Assembly: GCA_964017185.1 (NCBI GenBank)
Contig: OZ024879.1
Coordinates: forward strand, 46,605,383-46,669,382
Source of the DNA: Rugalucina vietnamica
Lineage: Eukaryota; Mollusca; Bivalvia; Lucinida; Lucinidae
Reading direction: 5' to 3'
DNA: 64,000 nt
Part shown: in pieces, positions 34,339 through 43,844 of the stretch
Numbering within the stretch: position 1 is the first letter of the stretch
How the letters are laid out: each line of letters starts with the position of its first letter
The notes under the pieces: generated by a model
Told to the model about the DNA's origin: nothing
The model's database searches: none
What the model saw: the letters and a program-made list of their open reading frames with translations, nothing else
Program-made: the position numbers and the translations under genes

Positions 34339-34500
34339 TCACCTTTTTTGCATTATCCACTGGTTCCCAGCTTTAAAAAAATCAATATTGGAAATATAGG
34401 TAACCAGAACCCCCCTGAGGGGAGTTTCTGGTTACCTGTTTTTTCAAATATTGATTTTTGTCAGCAGGTAACCAGCCGCTAATGCAAAAATGGTGAATCT
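34339..34500. repeat. Long imperfect palindrome
   Basis: Nested arms: 'attcacctttttt' to 'aaaaatggtgaat', 'ggtaaccagaa' to 'ttctggttacc', centred on 'cccctgagggg'. About 160 bp in all; a foldback-type element. Confidence 0.65.
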
Positions 34501-34795
34501 GTTTCGCCCCGTACCCTAGTCGTTGGCCCCCAATATCACCACCCCTAGTTGTTTCCCAATTTAATATAACAAATATTTTATTATTTTAATTGTTTTATTT
34601 TTCATGTTTATTAAGAGTGTAAGACAAAATCCCCCACTCTTTATCTATTAAATTTTAAGAGGACAAAATCACCCCCTATTTTATGAATAGGACAGAATCC
34701 CCATCCCAGTCAGAAATTGTAACATTAACATGTATGTCAACTATTTTTGCACCAAATGAGGGGGGCCTTTAATTATTGTTTGCTAATGACCGGAA

Positions 34796-35013
34796 AACTA
34801 TTTTGTTTGACTCATTACGAAAACTTGCACATGCAATATACAGAGTTGTAAAAGATGAACAATTTCAGTAGATAGTTTTTGATATTTTTTCTAAGTTTTG
34901 CTCAAAACATAGATTGTGGGTACACGTTAGAAGTCTCGGCGAGACTATGCTATATAAAAGTGGGGTATAAGGAGGTATATATTGCACGGACATGTTTTCC
35001 TGATGTTTATAAA
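34796..35013 (+). mobile_element. MITE-B with internal deletion
   Basis: It begins 'cattacgaaaacttgcacat' and ends 'ggacatgttttcctgatg'. The hairpin is reduced to one arm, 'acatagattgtgggtacacg', with 'tctcggcgagac' in the middle. Confidence 0.7.
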
Positions 35014-35250
35014 GAAAGTTGCATATTAATACGCAATAATTACTGCTAATAGCAATAATGAGGTGAAATAAACTTCCATATTTGTGTAATTAACAAAGTT
35101 ATACGGGGTGTCCCAAAAAAAAAACGAAATCGATACTAAACAGTACATAACTTTTTTTAATAATACAGATTTAAGTAAGGTATTTAACACAATAGTAGTT
35201 CCATTATATTTGATCCTTAATCTGACACCCGTTTTGCTAGGCAAAATCAA

Positions 35251-35412
35251 GGGGGTAGGGTAGATTAAACTTGAATATTACACAACTGCAAATTGCTTGC
35301 ACTGATTTGATGTTTATTTCAGAAGACGTAGATTTTTGTCGGTATTTCTTTCTTTGGTGTGTTTGTTTTAAACTTTTGGGTGGCTTTATAAAATGGGATG
35401 TACGAAACACTA
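35251..35412 (+). repeat. Repeat E, piece 1
   Basis: It opens 'agggggtagggtagattaaa' and continues 'cttgaatattacaca', the same as the reverse complement of 63870-63835. Downstream 'gtgtgtttgttttaaacttt' parallels the reverse complement near 63745. The other pieces are 37164-37205, 37950-38217 and 41590-41720. Confidence 0.6.
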
Positions 35413-35940
35413 AAAATGCATGTTTGCACAAGACGTACCATGCCCCAAACTGTATGCTTGTCCCTTAAACTGGCACAGTTTGTATGATTCATTTGTTTCA
35501 CTTGAATAAAGTGAAATTTGATGTCCTGAAGTGGCTGCTAGGTTGCCTCTGTTTTGTTCTGGATCCAGAAACAGAATGTAAGCGTTTTGCAGACAAGTTA
35601 AAAATAGAGTAAAAAATATCAAAATTTCGTAATTCTGTCAAAATTTGACGGAAAGTCCTCAAAAGTTCACCTCGTTATCTTCTTCTTAGACAAAACCAGT
35701 ATACCACACATTAAGGCTCTAGCTCAAATACTTTTTGAGATATTTTGAACACAAGATTTTCAAATTTTGTTTTCAAAGGGACATAACTCCGAAAAGAGGC
35801 ATAAGTCAGACATGAAAAACAATACGGACCAACATTTTTGTTTCATGAGGAATCTGTATATGAAATTTCAAATCCCTAGCATGCACCATTCAAAAGTTTT
35901 AAATTTCACCCAAAAGTGGAAAAATCGATCAAAAGTTCAT
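35413..35940 (+). mobile_element. Truncated HINE-2 copy (leader and one 316 bp unit)
   Basis: 'gtatgcttgtcccttaaac', 'gatccagaaacagaatgtaa' and one unit ('gacggaaagtcctcaaaagt' to 'gaaaaatcgatcaaaa') match 15189-15730. The end is lost in an AT-rich run before the LINE fragment. Confidence 0.65.
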
Positions 35941-35979
35941 AAATTAATATTATTTTATATTATTAATATTATTTATTTT

Positions 35980-36965
35980 TTTGGCCCCTGTTGTGTCTGG
36001 TGGCCCACAGGGCACCGTTCTCGGTCCATTGTTGTTCTCCTTGTACATAAATGACATACCCGTTGGCATTGACTCTCAAATCAGGCTTTTTGCTGATGAC
36101 TGTGTTTGTTACCGTGAAATTAAAACAGTTGAAGAAACATTGAAACTTCAGAAAGACATTGACAAATTAGTGAGCTGGGTCCGAAAATGGGGCATGAGAT
36201 TTCAACTTGGATGCAGTTGGCAAATAAGCGGATTAATAAATTAGAGGCCTCCCACACCCTCGAGGATACAGTATTGAAAAATGTTGATAGCATTAAATAT
36301 CTAGGTGTAACAATTACAAATGACTTGATGTGGAATATCCATATCATCAATATCTGTACTAAAGCCAACAGAACACTTGGATTCTTGAGGAGAAACATAT
36401 TTTCTTGTCCCCAAGATGTTAAAGAAGCAGCTTATAAAGGACTGGTGCGCCTAGTCCTGGAATATGGAAGTTCTGTTTGGGATCCTCATACTTAATGCCT
36501 CCAGGAGGATTTGGAGAAGGTACAGAATCGTGCTGCTAGATTTGTAACTAGGGATTATACTTTCGAGGAAGAAAGTATGACTGGCATTCTTGAACAACTG
36601 ATACTCAAATGGGAATCTCTCAAGAAAAGGAGGAATCGACTTCTATTGCTATACAAAGGTCTGAGGGGTAATGCCAGAATACCTACAGATGACCTTATCC
36701 CCCCAAGACTAGGCGTTGTAGAAATAGTCACTCCCAGGCATTTCAGCTTCCATCTGCTTGTACAGAGGCCTATAAAAGTAGTTTCTTTCCCCAGACAACC
36801 AGGGACTAGAATGTTCTCCCTGACTCTCCGTTTTCTACTGCTGAAATTTCAGATGATAGTGTGTCCACGTTCGCTTCACTCGTGCGTTCTAGGGACTAAT
36901 TTCTCCCAAATCCGAACCCCTGGTGAAATAATGTCATTTGGCGTGTCACAAGTAAACTATTCAGA
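35980..36965 (+). pseudogene. Jockey/CR1-type LINE reverse transcriptase remnant
   Basis: Conceptual pieces read GPQGTVLGPLLFSLYINDIP (RT fingers/palm block), RLFADDCVCY (the catalytic FADD box), then, after a frame change, SIKYLGVTI, LGFLRRN, YKGLVRLVLEYGSSVWDP and, after an in-frame stop at 36493, VQNRAARFVTRDY. The 5' half of the LINE, including the endonuclease, is missing. At least one frameshift (near 36220) and one stop show that it is dead. Confidence 0.8.
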
Positions 36966-37163
36966 TTCAAATTCTTATTTTTGCTACAAAACATAGATTG
37001 CGGGTACTCGTTTTAACCGCCTCGGCGAGGTGGTTCTAACTTGTACCCTTAATCTATGTTTTGAGCAAAAATATTAATAATATCATTTTTTCTACTGCAA
37101 ATTTTCATTGTTTTACAACTTTTAAAATCTCTGTATATTGCATGGGCAAGTTTTCGTGATGGA
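36966..37163 (-). mobile_element. MITE-B copy
   Basis: It carries 'caaaacatagattgcgggta', 'gcctcggcgagg' as the hairpin loop region, 'gtacccttaatctatgtttt', and the terminus 'gcaagttttcgtgatg'. The opposite terminus is absent. Confidence 0.7.
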
Positions 37164-37205
37164 ATATGAACAAGTTCTATGTTGCGTGAAAATACAACTC
37201 ATATA
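37164..37205 (+). repeat. Repeat E, piece 2
   Basis: 'gaacaagttctatgttgcgt' followed by 'gaaaatacaa' matches the reverse complement near 63610-63580 ('accaagttctatgttgtg'). Confidence 0.45.
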
Positions 37206-37930
37206 ACTCACATATCCTCGACACCAAGATCAGGCTAGATAGCCTCTGTAGGTGCATTCTTGTCGTAGTCTCTTGGTTTTGGTCCGGGACTGTAGCACCA
37301 GGGACTAAACTTATACGAGTGTTTTTTTCCAAAACACATTTTTAAAACCGTGATTTGAATCAGTTCAGGGAGGGTGCCATGACTACATGTTGGGGTAAAG
37401 CGTTCCAAGAGTCTATCACTCTTAGACTGAAACTGTTGGATCTGATTTTTAGCCTATGCTGTTTCCTGGCTAGTTTAAATTGATGTCCCCTTGTCACAGT
37501 GTAAGTTGGAAAAGCGAACAGATTGTCCTTGTCGATTTTGTCGATGTTGTGCATTATTTTATAAACTTCTACTAGGTCAGCTCTTTCACGTATGTATTCT
37601 AGTGACGGCAACCCCAGTTGTCTTAGCCTTTCAAGGTATGATAGATTTTTAACACTGGTTACCAATTTTGTGGCTCGCCTCTGAACATTCTCGATTGCTA
37701 TCATATCCTTCTTGAACAGTGGAGTGCAGACAGTTGTTGCGTATTCCAAGTGTGGTCTGACAATGGTTTTGTAGAGGTTGTGGAACATGTCATGGTCCAT
37801 GTATGTGAAAGTTCGAAAGATTATTCCCAGGTTTCTGTTTGCTTTATTTACTTTTTCATGTATATGTTTACTGAAGTTCAAAGATTGATCAATAATAACA
37901 CCAAGGCCTTTTTCACTAGATACTTTCTCA
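37206..37930 (-). pseudogene. LINE 3' end: reverse transcriptase C-terminal remnant
   Basis: One continuous frame from about 37925 to 37360 reads EKGLGVIIDQSLNFSKHIHE, IFRTFTYMD, RPHLEYATTVCTPLF, VQRRATKLV and SWNALPQHVV, the typical C-terminal region of jockey/CR1-type polymerases. The upstream RT core is absent (5' truncation). It differs from the neighbouring LINE fragments and so is a separate insertion. Confidence 0.8.
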
Positions 37931-37949
37931 AAAAGAAAAAGTTTAATTC

Positions 37950-38217
37950 TACAAATATGGATTTGGCACGTTTATAAATATTGGATTTTTCCAAATTTTT
38001 AAGTTAGGGCTAGTGCTGTTAAATGAGTCGAAAACAATTGTCATCCACTTCAAGTTGTAAATTTGTGCATGTTTTAGGCCTGTAATAGTCAGCGTTACTT
38101 TAACAAAATGACTTTTGAAAGCATTCGTGATGTATTATATGGTCAGGAAGGTATATATGGTCAGGAAGGTATATGTGAACGAATTCAAAATGATTTTTTT
38201 CTAGTTTTCAAGCATGG
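37950..38217 (+). repeat. Repeat E, piece 3
   Basis: 'catccacttcaagttg', 'atgacttttgaaagcattc' and 'caagcatggt' match, in order, the reverse complement of 63565-63310. A short tandem duplication ('tatggtcaggaaggtata' twice) occurs at 38138-38171. Confidence 0.65.
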
Positions 38218-38299
<82 letters not shown>

Positions 38300-38325
38300 G
38301 AACTATATATCTATCTATCTATACT
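38218..38325. repeat. (CTAT)n(CTGT)n microsatellite, probable LINE 3' tail
   Basis: About 10 CTAT repeats, then about 11 CTGT repeats, then a few CTAT repeats. It directly adjoins the 3' end of the minus-strand LINE, so TAGA/CAGA repeats may be that LINE's expanded tail. Confidence 0.9.
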
Positions 38326-39118
38326 GCCACGCGCCCTCGCGGACATTTTAGGCAGGTTAGCGCATCGTCTGTTAGTATCAGACAGAAAAAGGAAAGGTAA
38401 AGGAAGAATTAAAAGCATTTAAGTGAAGGGTAAAAACAGATGATAGTTTAAAATAGTTAAGAATAGCTAAAATCAGATAAAAACAGACGAGTAAGGATTT
38501 AAGGGCGAGAATGTTGCAGCTTGCAGACTGCGTCTTAAAGACCTCAAGGCTCTGCGAGCATGCCACAGACTGTGGGAGGGCATTCCATTGGACTAAAGCC
38601 AGGGAGAAGAAAGAGTATTTGTAGTAATCAGTCGAAGTGGAGACCTGCCTAAAGTTCATCGAATGGCAGTACCTAGAGACTCTATTGCTGTACTCTATAT
38701 ATTCAGGGGTACGGCGAATAATCCATGTACAACATTATCAAACAAACAAAGACGGGCGTCAGCCCTTCTTTGCTTCAATGTGCGCCAACCAAGGTTTTGG
38801 ACAATCTGAGTTACACTTGCCCTTTGATCAAAATTGCTAACTGTCCAGCGAGCAGCTCTTCGCTGGACTTGTTCAATTTGGGAGATACGTTACTTATGGT
38901 TTGGGTCCCAGACAGCTGAGGCGTACTCAAGCTGTGGTCGTACCAGGGAGTTGTATTCCGTTTCACGCACCTTTGGTATCTTGTTTTTTTTTTATGTCAC
39001 GCCGCACAGAGTTTAGTGTACGATTTGCGCTACTGACAATCCGATCCAGGAGAGGGAGCTGGATATATCAACCCCAAGATATTTTGCACAAGAGACAGAC
39101 TCCAATACCTGCCCGTGC

Positions 39119-39365
39119 AGTACAAAAAAGCACAAGTAGGCAAAGATCAGGAAAAGGCGCAATCAGAAAAAGACCCCCACTCCAAAAACCAAGGTGGGAA
39201 AAACCAAACTAACAATCAGGTACTTATACCATGAAAACATTTCGTAAGCCGAATGAGCAGCTATTTTCCCAATAGGTGGCCACTCAGTTACCTTAACTTA
39301 ACTAAAAATATGCAAACATACATAAGGCGCCAACAGCACAAAAATATTTTAAACACCAAGACATA
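39119..39365 (-). repeat. Repeat C copy inserted in the LINE
   Basis: The LINE frame is readable up to VTGSKIPILFVL and again from HGQVLESVSCAKYLGVD, with about 250 bp of repeat C between. The blocks 'gccactcagttacctt' and 'caggaaaaggcgcaatcag' are the inverse of those at 7030-7310. Confidence 0.6.
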
Positions 39366-39499
39366 AAACAAATAGAATGGGGATTTTGGAGCCTGTCACG
39401 TACAACCTGACATTTCGAGGGGTTGAATTCCATATACCATCTGGTTTCCCACTTTGAAAGTATGTCCAGGTCATTTTGAAGTGCTGAACCGTCATTTTT

Positions 39500-39571
39500 C
39501 CCCACCTCAGTTCTTGGAGTGGGAATCTTTTTCTGATTGCGCCTTTTCCTGATCTTTGCCTACTTGTACCT
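39500..39571 (-). repeat. Repeat C fragment inserted in the LINE
   Basis: On the plus strand it reads 'cttggagtgggaatcttttt', 'ctgattgcgccttttcctga' and 'tctttgcctacttgtacctt', which is inverted relative to 39119-39200 once LINE orientation is taken into account. It separates TIERYK from NDGSALQNDLD in the reverse transcriptase. Confidence 0.55.
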
Positions 39572-39889
39572 TTCTATGGTGAGATACAGGGCTGTATCAT
39601 CGGCAAACAGACGCACCTGGGAACAAACCTCATCAGGCCTAGGCAGATCATTAATATAGATGAGGAACAGGATAGGTCCCAGGACTGATCCCTGGGGTAC
39701 ACCTGAAGTAACTGGTACTGATTCCGATTCCTCACCATCAATGACTACCCGCTGGGATCTGCTCCCAAGGAAAGCTCTGACACAGTCCAGCACTTGTCCG
39801 CATATGCCATATTGGTGCAGCTTCCATAGGAGTTTGCTGTGATTAACCTTATCGAAGGCCTTTGAAAAGTCCAGTTAGATGGTGTCCGT

Positions 39890-40624
39890 CTATTTTCCCA
39901 AACTGGCACTCCTTGCAAGGTCCTCTATGAGCATGATGAGCTGGGTCTCGCATGATCGCTTCTCTCTGAAGCCATGCTGCAAGTAACACAAGATACCCTG
40001 CCCATCAAGGTGCCTGATAATATTAGATGCAAGGATGTGTTCAAGCACCTTGCAAAGACTGCAAGTCAGGGAAATGGGTCTGTAATTTTCTGCCAGAGAT
40101 TTGTCACCATTTTTGAAGACAGGCATGACATTGGCCATCATCCAATTTGCTGGGAGCTTGCCTGTCTGTAAAGACCTATCAAAAATGATTTTGGTGATCG
40201 GAGCAATCTCTTCTCTAAGTTCTCTCAACAGAATGGGTTTGAGCCTATCTGGTCCGGCATCCTTACCAGGTTTTAGGTTTTTCAGAAGTTTAAGCAGTCC
40301 GTTTTGGGAGATATTAATCTCTGGCATGGTTACCGTAGAGCCTTGTTGAGTGTCCGTGGTGATGTCAGAATCAGGAGGCAAACCACCCTCATGGTTCAGG
40401 TTCTGCACACGCATCTGGGCGTGGAGAGAAAGTGATAATGGTTCTTTAGGGGTGAAAACTGATTTAAACTGTTGATTAAAAAGATTTGCTTTTGTCTTAG
40501 TTTCAGAATGGAGAATGCCATTATGCTTAAGGGGTGGAGTGCCTTGCTGATCACGTCGGGAGTTTTTCAGGAAAGAAAAAAGTTTTTTGCTGTCACATGT
40601 GTTGTCATCGTCAGTAAGTCCCAA
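39890..40624 (-). pseudogene. LINE reverse transcriptase N-terminal fragment
   Basis: It reads KNLKPGKDAGPDRLKPILL, NWMMANVMPVFKNGDK, ENYRPISLTCSLCKVLE and LQHGFREKRSCETQLI, which are RT blocks 1-3. The frame ends at 39890 by a stop within a region that should continue (FDKVNHSKL-type text appears in another frame). Confidence 0.8.
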
Positions 40625-40947
40625 GAGATTTTCGAGATAGACTTGGTATGAGTCTTTGATTTTCTTTTTGATTTCCTGTCTTAGCGTCTGAAATTTAGAC
40701 CAAATATCGTGGTCTCTGGATTTTTTAAACTTTGTATAGAGCCTGTCTCTTTTACGGATAAGCCGTTTAATCTCTTGGGTTATCCATGGCAGAGATGATT
40801 TGCCACGGATAAGTTAGGAAGTATACATTCTTCAGATAGTTTGTCCAAAGTGTTTGTGAAGTCTGTCCAGAGTTCGTCAACAGTCTTACTGAGATGATTT
40901 GCTAAAAAGGACTGTTGGAAGTGTTTCAATTTAGCTTTGAGGGTTGG

Positions 40948-41589
40948 TCAGTCTGCCTTATTGAATAGCAAGACTTTACGAGGTTTCTGTTTTTGTTGGG
41001 TTGGTTTCAGGGATGCTTCTGCACAAACAATATCGTGATCACCAAGACCAGGGGAGCAATGTATGTTGTTGATCAGAGTTGGATTAGTTGTCAGGAACAG
41101 GTCTTGAATGTTTTCCTTTCTGGTAGGTTCAGAGACTACCTGTGTAAAATTGTGGTCCTCTGTGGTGGTGAGAAAGGTATCATAAACCTTACCCAGGGAG
41201 CAATCAGGTTTAGACTCAGGTGAGCCATCAGACCAGTTCAGCTTGGGCAGGTTGAAATCACCCAAAACCCATACATTGTCGCTGTGTTCCCGAACCCGGC
41301 CGATCGAACTTTGGAGCTCCTGGATACTCTCCAGGTCGTCTTCCGAGGGTCTATAGTATGCGCCAATGAAGAGAGGCATATTGCCTGCTACTTCTATCTT
41401 AATCCATAAAATTTTACAATTTGTCTGGACCTGAGGTTGCTCAGCGCAGATCAAATTGTTCTTGACAAGGATTAAGACACCCCCACCCCGTGAGGCAGCA
41501 TTTGATTTTCTGTCAGCACGGAATGAGTGGTAGCCCTCGGGGAAGACCTCACTACTTGCAATATCTGACCGCAACCAGGATTCATTCAT
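40948..41589 (-). pseudogene. LINE endonuclease fragment
   Basis: AP-endonuclease-like reading frame with VWVLGDFNLPKLNW (metal and active-site block) and LGDHDIVCAEASL (terminal DH motif), lacking the N-terminal part of the domain. It belongs to the CR1/jockey-type LINE that spans 38326-41589. Confidence 0.75.
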
Positions 41590-41720
41590 AGGCATGTAGC
41601 TTGAAAAACAATGCACACTACCCTATGTATATATTTATTTTGTTTTCAAAATTTGGAAGAAAAAAGAGCGGTTAGAACAAATAAGTTGAACACTCTTTCA
41701 TTGGCAGCGAACATCCTTAA
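41590..41720 (+). repeat. Repeat E, piece 4
   Basis: 'gcatgtagcttgaaaaacaa', 'tgcacactaccctatgtata' and 'cattggcagcgaacatcctt' match the reverse complement of 63290-63150. Confidence 0.7.
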
Positions 41721-42424
41721 ATCTATAGTGTGAAGTTGCGCAAAGGACAGCAATCGCTCACCTGAAAGTCACTGTATGCCTAAATCTCAAGTGCAACTAA
41801 TTCCAGTCAATAGTTCAATTTCGTCAAAAGTCAAACTCATTTGAGGTATTATGGTTATTTTCTTTTTCCTGTTTAAAAGGACTGGATCAATAAATTTTTA
41901 ACGCTAATGCTGGATGAGAGTTATGATCTGGCCTGATATCGAACTCAATGAAGATTTCTTTTTCATAATTACCTTAAAGAATGAAGCAAATCCTATCAAA
42001 ATGAAGGCCGTAAAGTTTGTGTGACAGTGAAGTGTTACATTTTAATATATATTTAATTTTTACTTGACTCAACTTGTACTCCGCAAGAGGTGCTCCTATC
42101 TACAGGAGGGATTCAAGAACAAAACGGTTCTGGACCGAATTGATCTGGAACGGTATTCTTCTTTAGATGTACCACCTGTTAGCGGTATGGTGTCACGTGA
42201 CTTCGTGATTGTTTACATGGGTAACAGGTGCCCGTTTAATTTTTATCTTCTTCTCTTTTTTAAACCGACGAGATCCCTGTTCTGACACCTGAGTTGACTA
42301 AAAGCTCTTTGTCTTTTCTAACTGAACCATATTTTGTCATGTGGCAAAAGGGTTTCCTCAAAATATGTGTTATACCGGCTAATTTTGGTGGGTGGAGAAG
42401 ACAGTCTTATAGAGGCTAGACTAG
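41721..42424. other. No supported gene
   Basis: AT-rich intergenic sequence. A 73-codon open frame at 42064-42285 is unrecognised. Confidence 0.4.
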
Positions 42425-42470
42425 TTTTATCTATCTTCTGATACTGAGTCGATCAATTTCTGATCATCAC
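42425..42470. repeat. Left member of a ~45 bp direct repeat pair
   Basis: 'gatactgagtcgatcaattt' followed by 'ctgatcatc' recurs almost exactly at 43782-43827. The pair flanks the LINE fragment with its inserted MULE-like element. Confidence 0.6.
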
Positions 42471-42496
42471 CTCAGGTGTGGGGTGGGAGGCTAAAT

Positions 42497-43715
42497 TTAG
42501 AATTTAGTCAAGGGAAAATAAAACATTTGGGGTGGACCATTAAAACTATTTACAAGATATAGATGAGAGGCATACCTCTGGGTAGGTCGACAAGCCAACC
42601 ATTTGTACAGAATTCCTCTTTTATTGACAAGACGTTCCTGGTCATTCTGTACATGAGGTACCTCGGCGCTGATCACACGAGCAGGCGGGGTTAACCTCTG
42701 GGCTAATGATTTAAATAGAAGCCTTAAATTCCTCAATGGTCTTAGATAGGACCACTGAAGAAGGGAGACTATTCCAAACCGGAATAGTTCTGGGGAAAAA
42801 GGAATTTTTCAGGGGTGCGTTCCTTTACCGGAATGGACCGGAATGGGCCTAATTACCGGAATGGACTACCGGAATGGACATTATGCTATGGCTTTGGGTG
42901 CTTTAATTGTATCTTATCTGCATATAATGTACTTCTATAGTCATATGAATAGTTTGCATAAGATAAAATTCATCTCAATATAGCAAAACTGACTTCCCAG
43001 GGTGGTTAAGGTAACTCAGTGGTGGGGTCCGCGGTGGGGCCACTGTTCGGAGGTTTCTTTGACTGAAACGTATAGAGATCATCAGTGATTCTTCTACAGT
43101 AAATGTAGGGGTGAATAGAAGAAGAAATTAGTGAATATGTACTGACACTGTGACAGGGACCTATATAAGCATATAAAATTATGAACACCTGACCTAGGCG
43201 ACACCACCGTATGGAGCACACTTTAACTGTACTTAAATCACATGATTCTCAAATTTATCACCGTCAGTGTATATTCTAGGTCAATGTGTCCCCAAAAACC
43301 AAATGAAAAGTACGCAAGGACACATATAAATGTCCATTCCGGTAGTCCATTCCGGTAATCAGGCCCATTCCGGTCCATTCCGGTAAAGGAACGCACCGAT
43401 TTTTCAGGGCATCACTATAGGCAAATGGTCTTGTGTATTGTGATTCATGTGATGCCAGAGTATGCCTTAGATTGGGTGCCGGGGTCAGGTATTTGTCTTT
43501 ATCAAGAGACACTGTACCGGAGTGTATCTTGTAGAAGAAGGTTAAGGAGGACCGCTCCCTGCGAGACTCCAGGGATGGCCACTCAAGTTCGTCTAGCATT
43601 TCACCGACGCTACTGGTGTTCCTCCATCGCCTGCAGGTCCACCGGGCAGCAGTCCTCTGCACCTTCTCCACCTTCTCAATCTGAGTTTCATGATAGGGAT
43701 GACAGTTTTAGCTAG
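42497..43715 (-). pseudogene. LINE 3' end remnant split by a MULE-like element
   Basis: From 43671 the frame reads EKVQRTAARWTCRRW, MLDELEWPSLESRR, FFYKIHSGTV and AYSDALKN. After removal of 42814-43397 it resumes as SFFPRTIPVWNSLPSSVVLS, the expected C-terminus of a CR1/jockey-type reverse transcriptase. The 5' portion is missing. Confidence 0.8.
42814..43397. mobile_element. MULE-like element with ~67 bp inverted termini and 10 bp duplication
   Basis: It begins 'ggtgcgttcctttaccggaa' and ends 'ttccggtaaaggaacgcacc'. The arms contain four 'accggaatgga' repeats. The flanks are 'atttttcagg' at 42804-42813 and again at 43399-43408, with one extra base at the right. The 584 bp has no transposase. 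A 9-10 bp duplication with long inverted termini is the Mutator-like pattern; the assignment is inferred. Confidence 0.85.
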
Positions 43716-43781
43716 TTCAGAAGATTTTTTTAAAAACTAAACTTATAAGCGACTGAAGACATGTCTAAAAAGTTTTATTCT

Positions 43782-43827
43782 TTTATCTATCTTATGATAC
43801 TGAGTGGATCAATTTCTGATCATCGCC
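43782..43827. repeat. Right member of a ~45 bp direct repeat pair
   Basis: 'gatactgagtggatcaattt' followed by 'ctgatcatc'; see 42425-42470. A weaker relative occurs at 30103-30140. Confidence 0.6.
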
Positions 43828-43844
43828 AAAACAGTGGTGAAAAA

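Larger units (their letters stand above)
38326..41589 (-). mobile_element. CR1/jockey-type LINE, 5' truncated and broken
   Basis: On the minus strand it keeps an endonuclease part (41589-40948: ESWLRSD, SRGGGVLILVKN, YYRPSEDD, LGDFNLP, GDHDIV), an RT part (40624-39890: LKPGKDAGPDRL, NYRPISLT, LQHGFREKRSCETQL), a further RT part (39793-39560: [26 protein letters not shown]), a thumb part (near 39495-39400) and a C-terminal part near 38659 (ALVQWNALPQSV). Frames are separated by shifts and a stop. Repeat C sequences interrupt it at 39500-39571 and 39119-39365. The 5' end joins repeat E at about 41590, so the element is truncated inside its endonuclease. Confidence 0.85.

Noticed and set aside
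38218-38325. Tetranucleotide run read as a Tyr/Ser/Leu/Cys-rich peptide
   Set aside because: It is a simple (CTAT)n(CTGT)n microsatellite.
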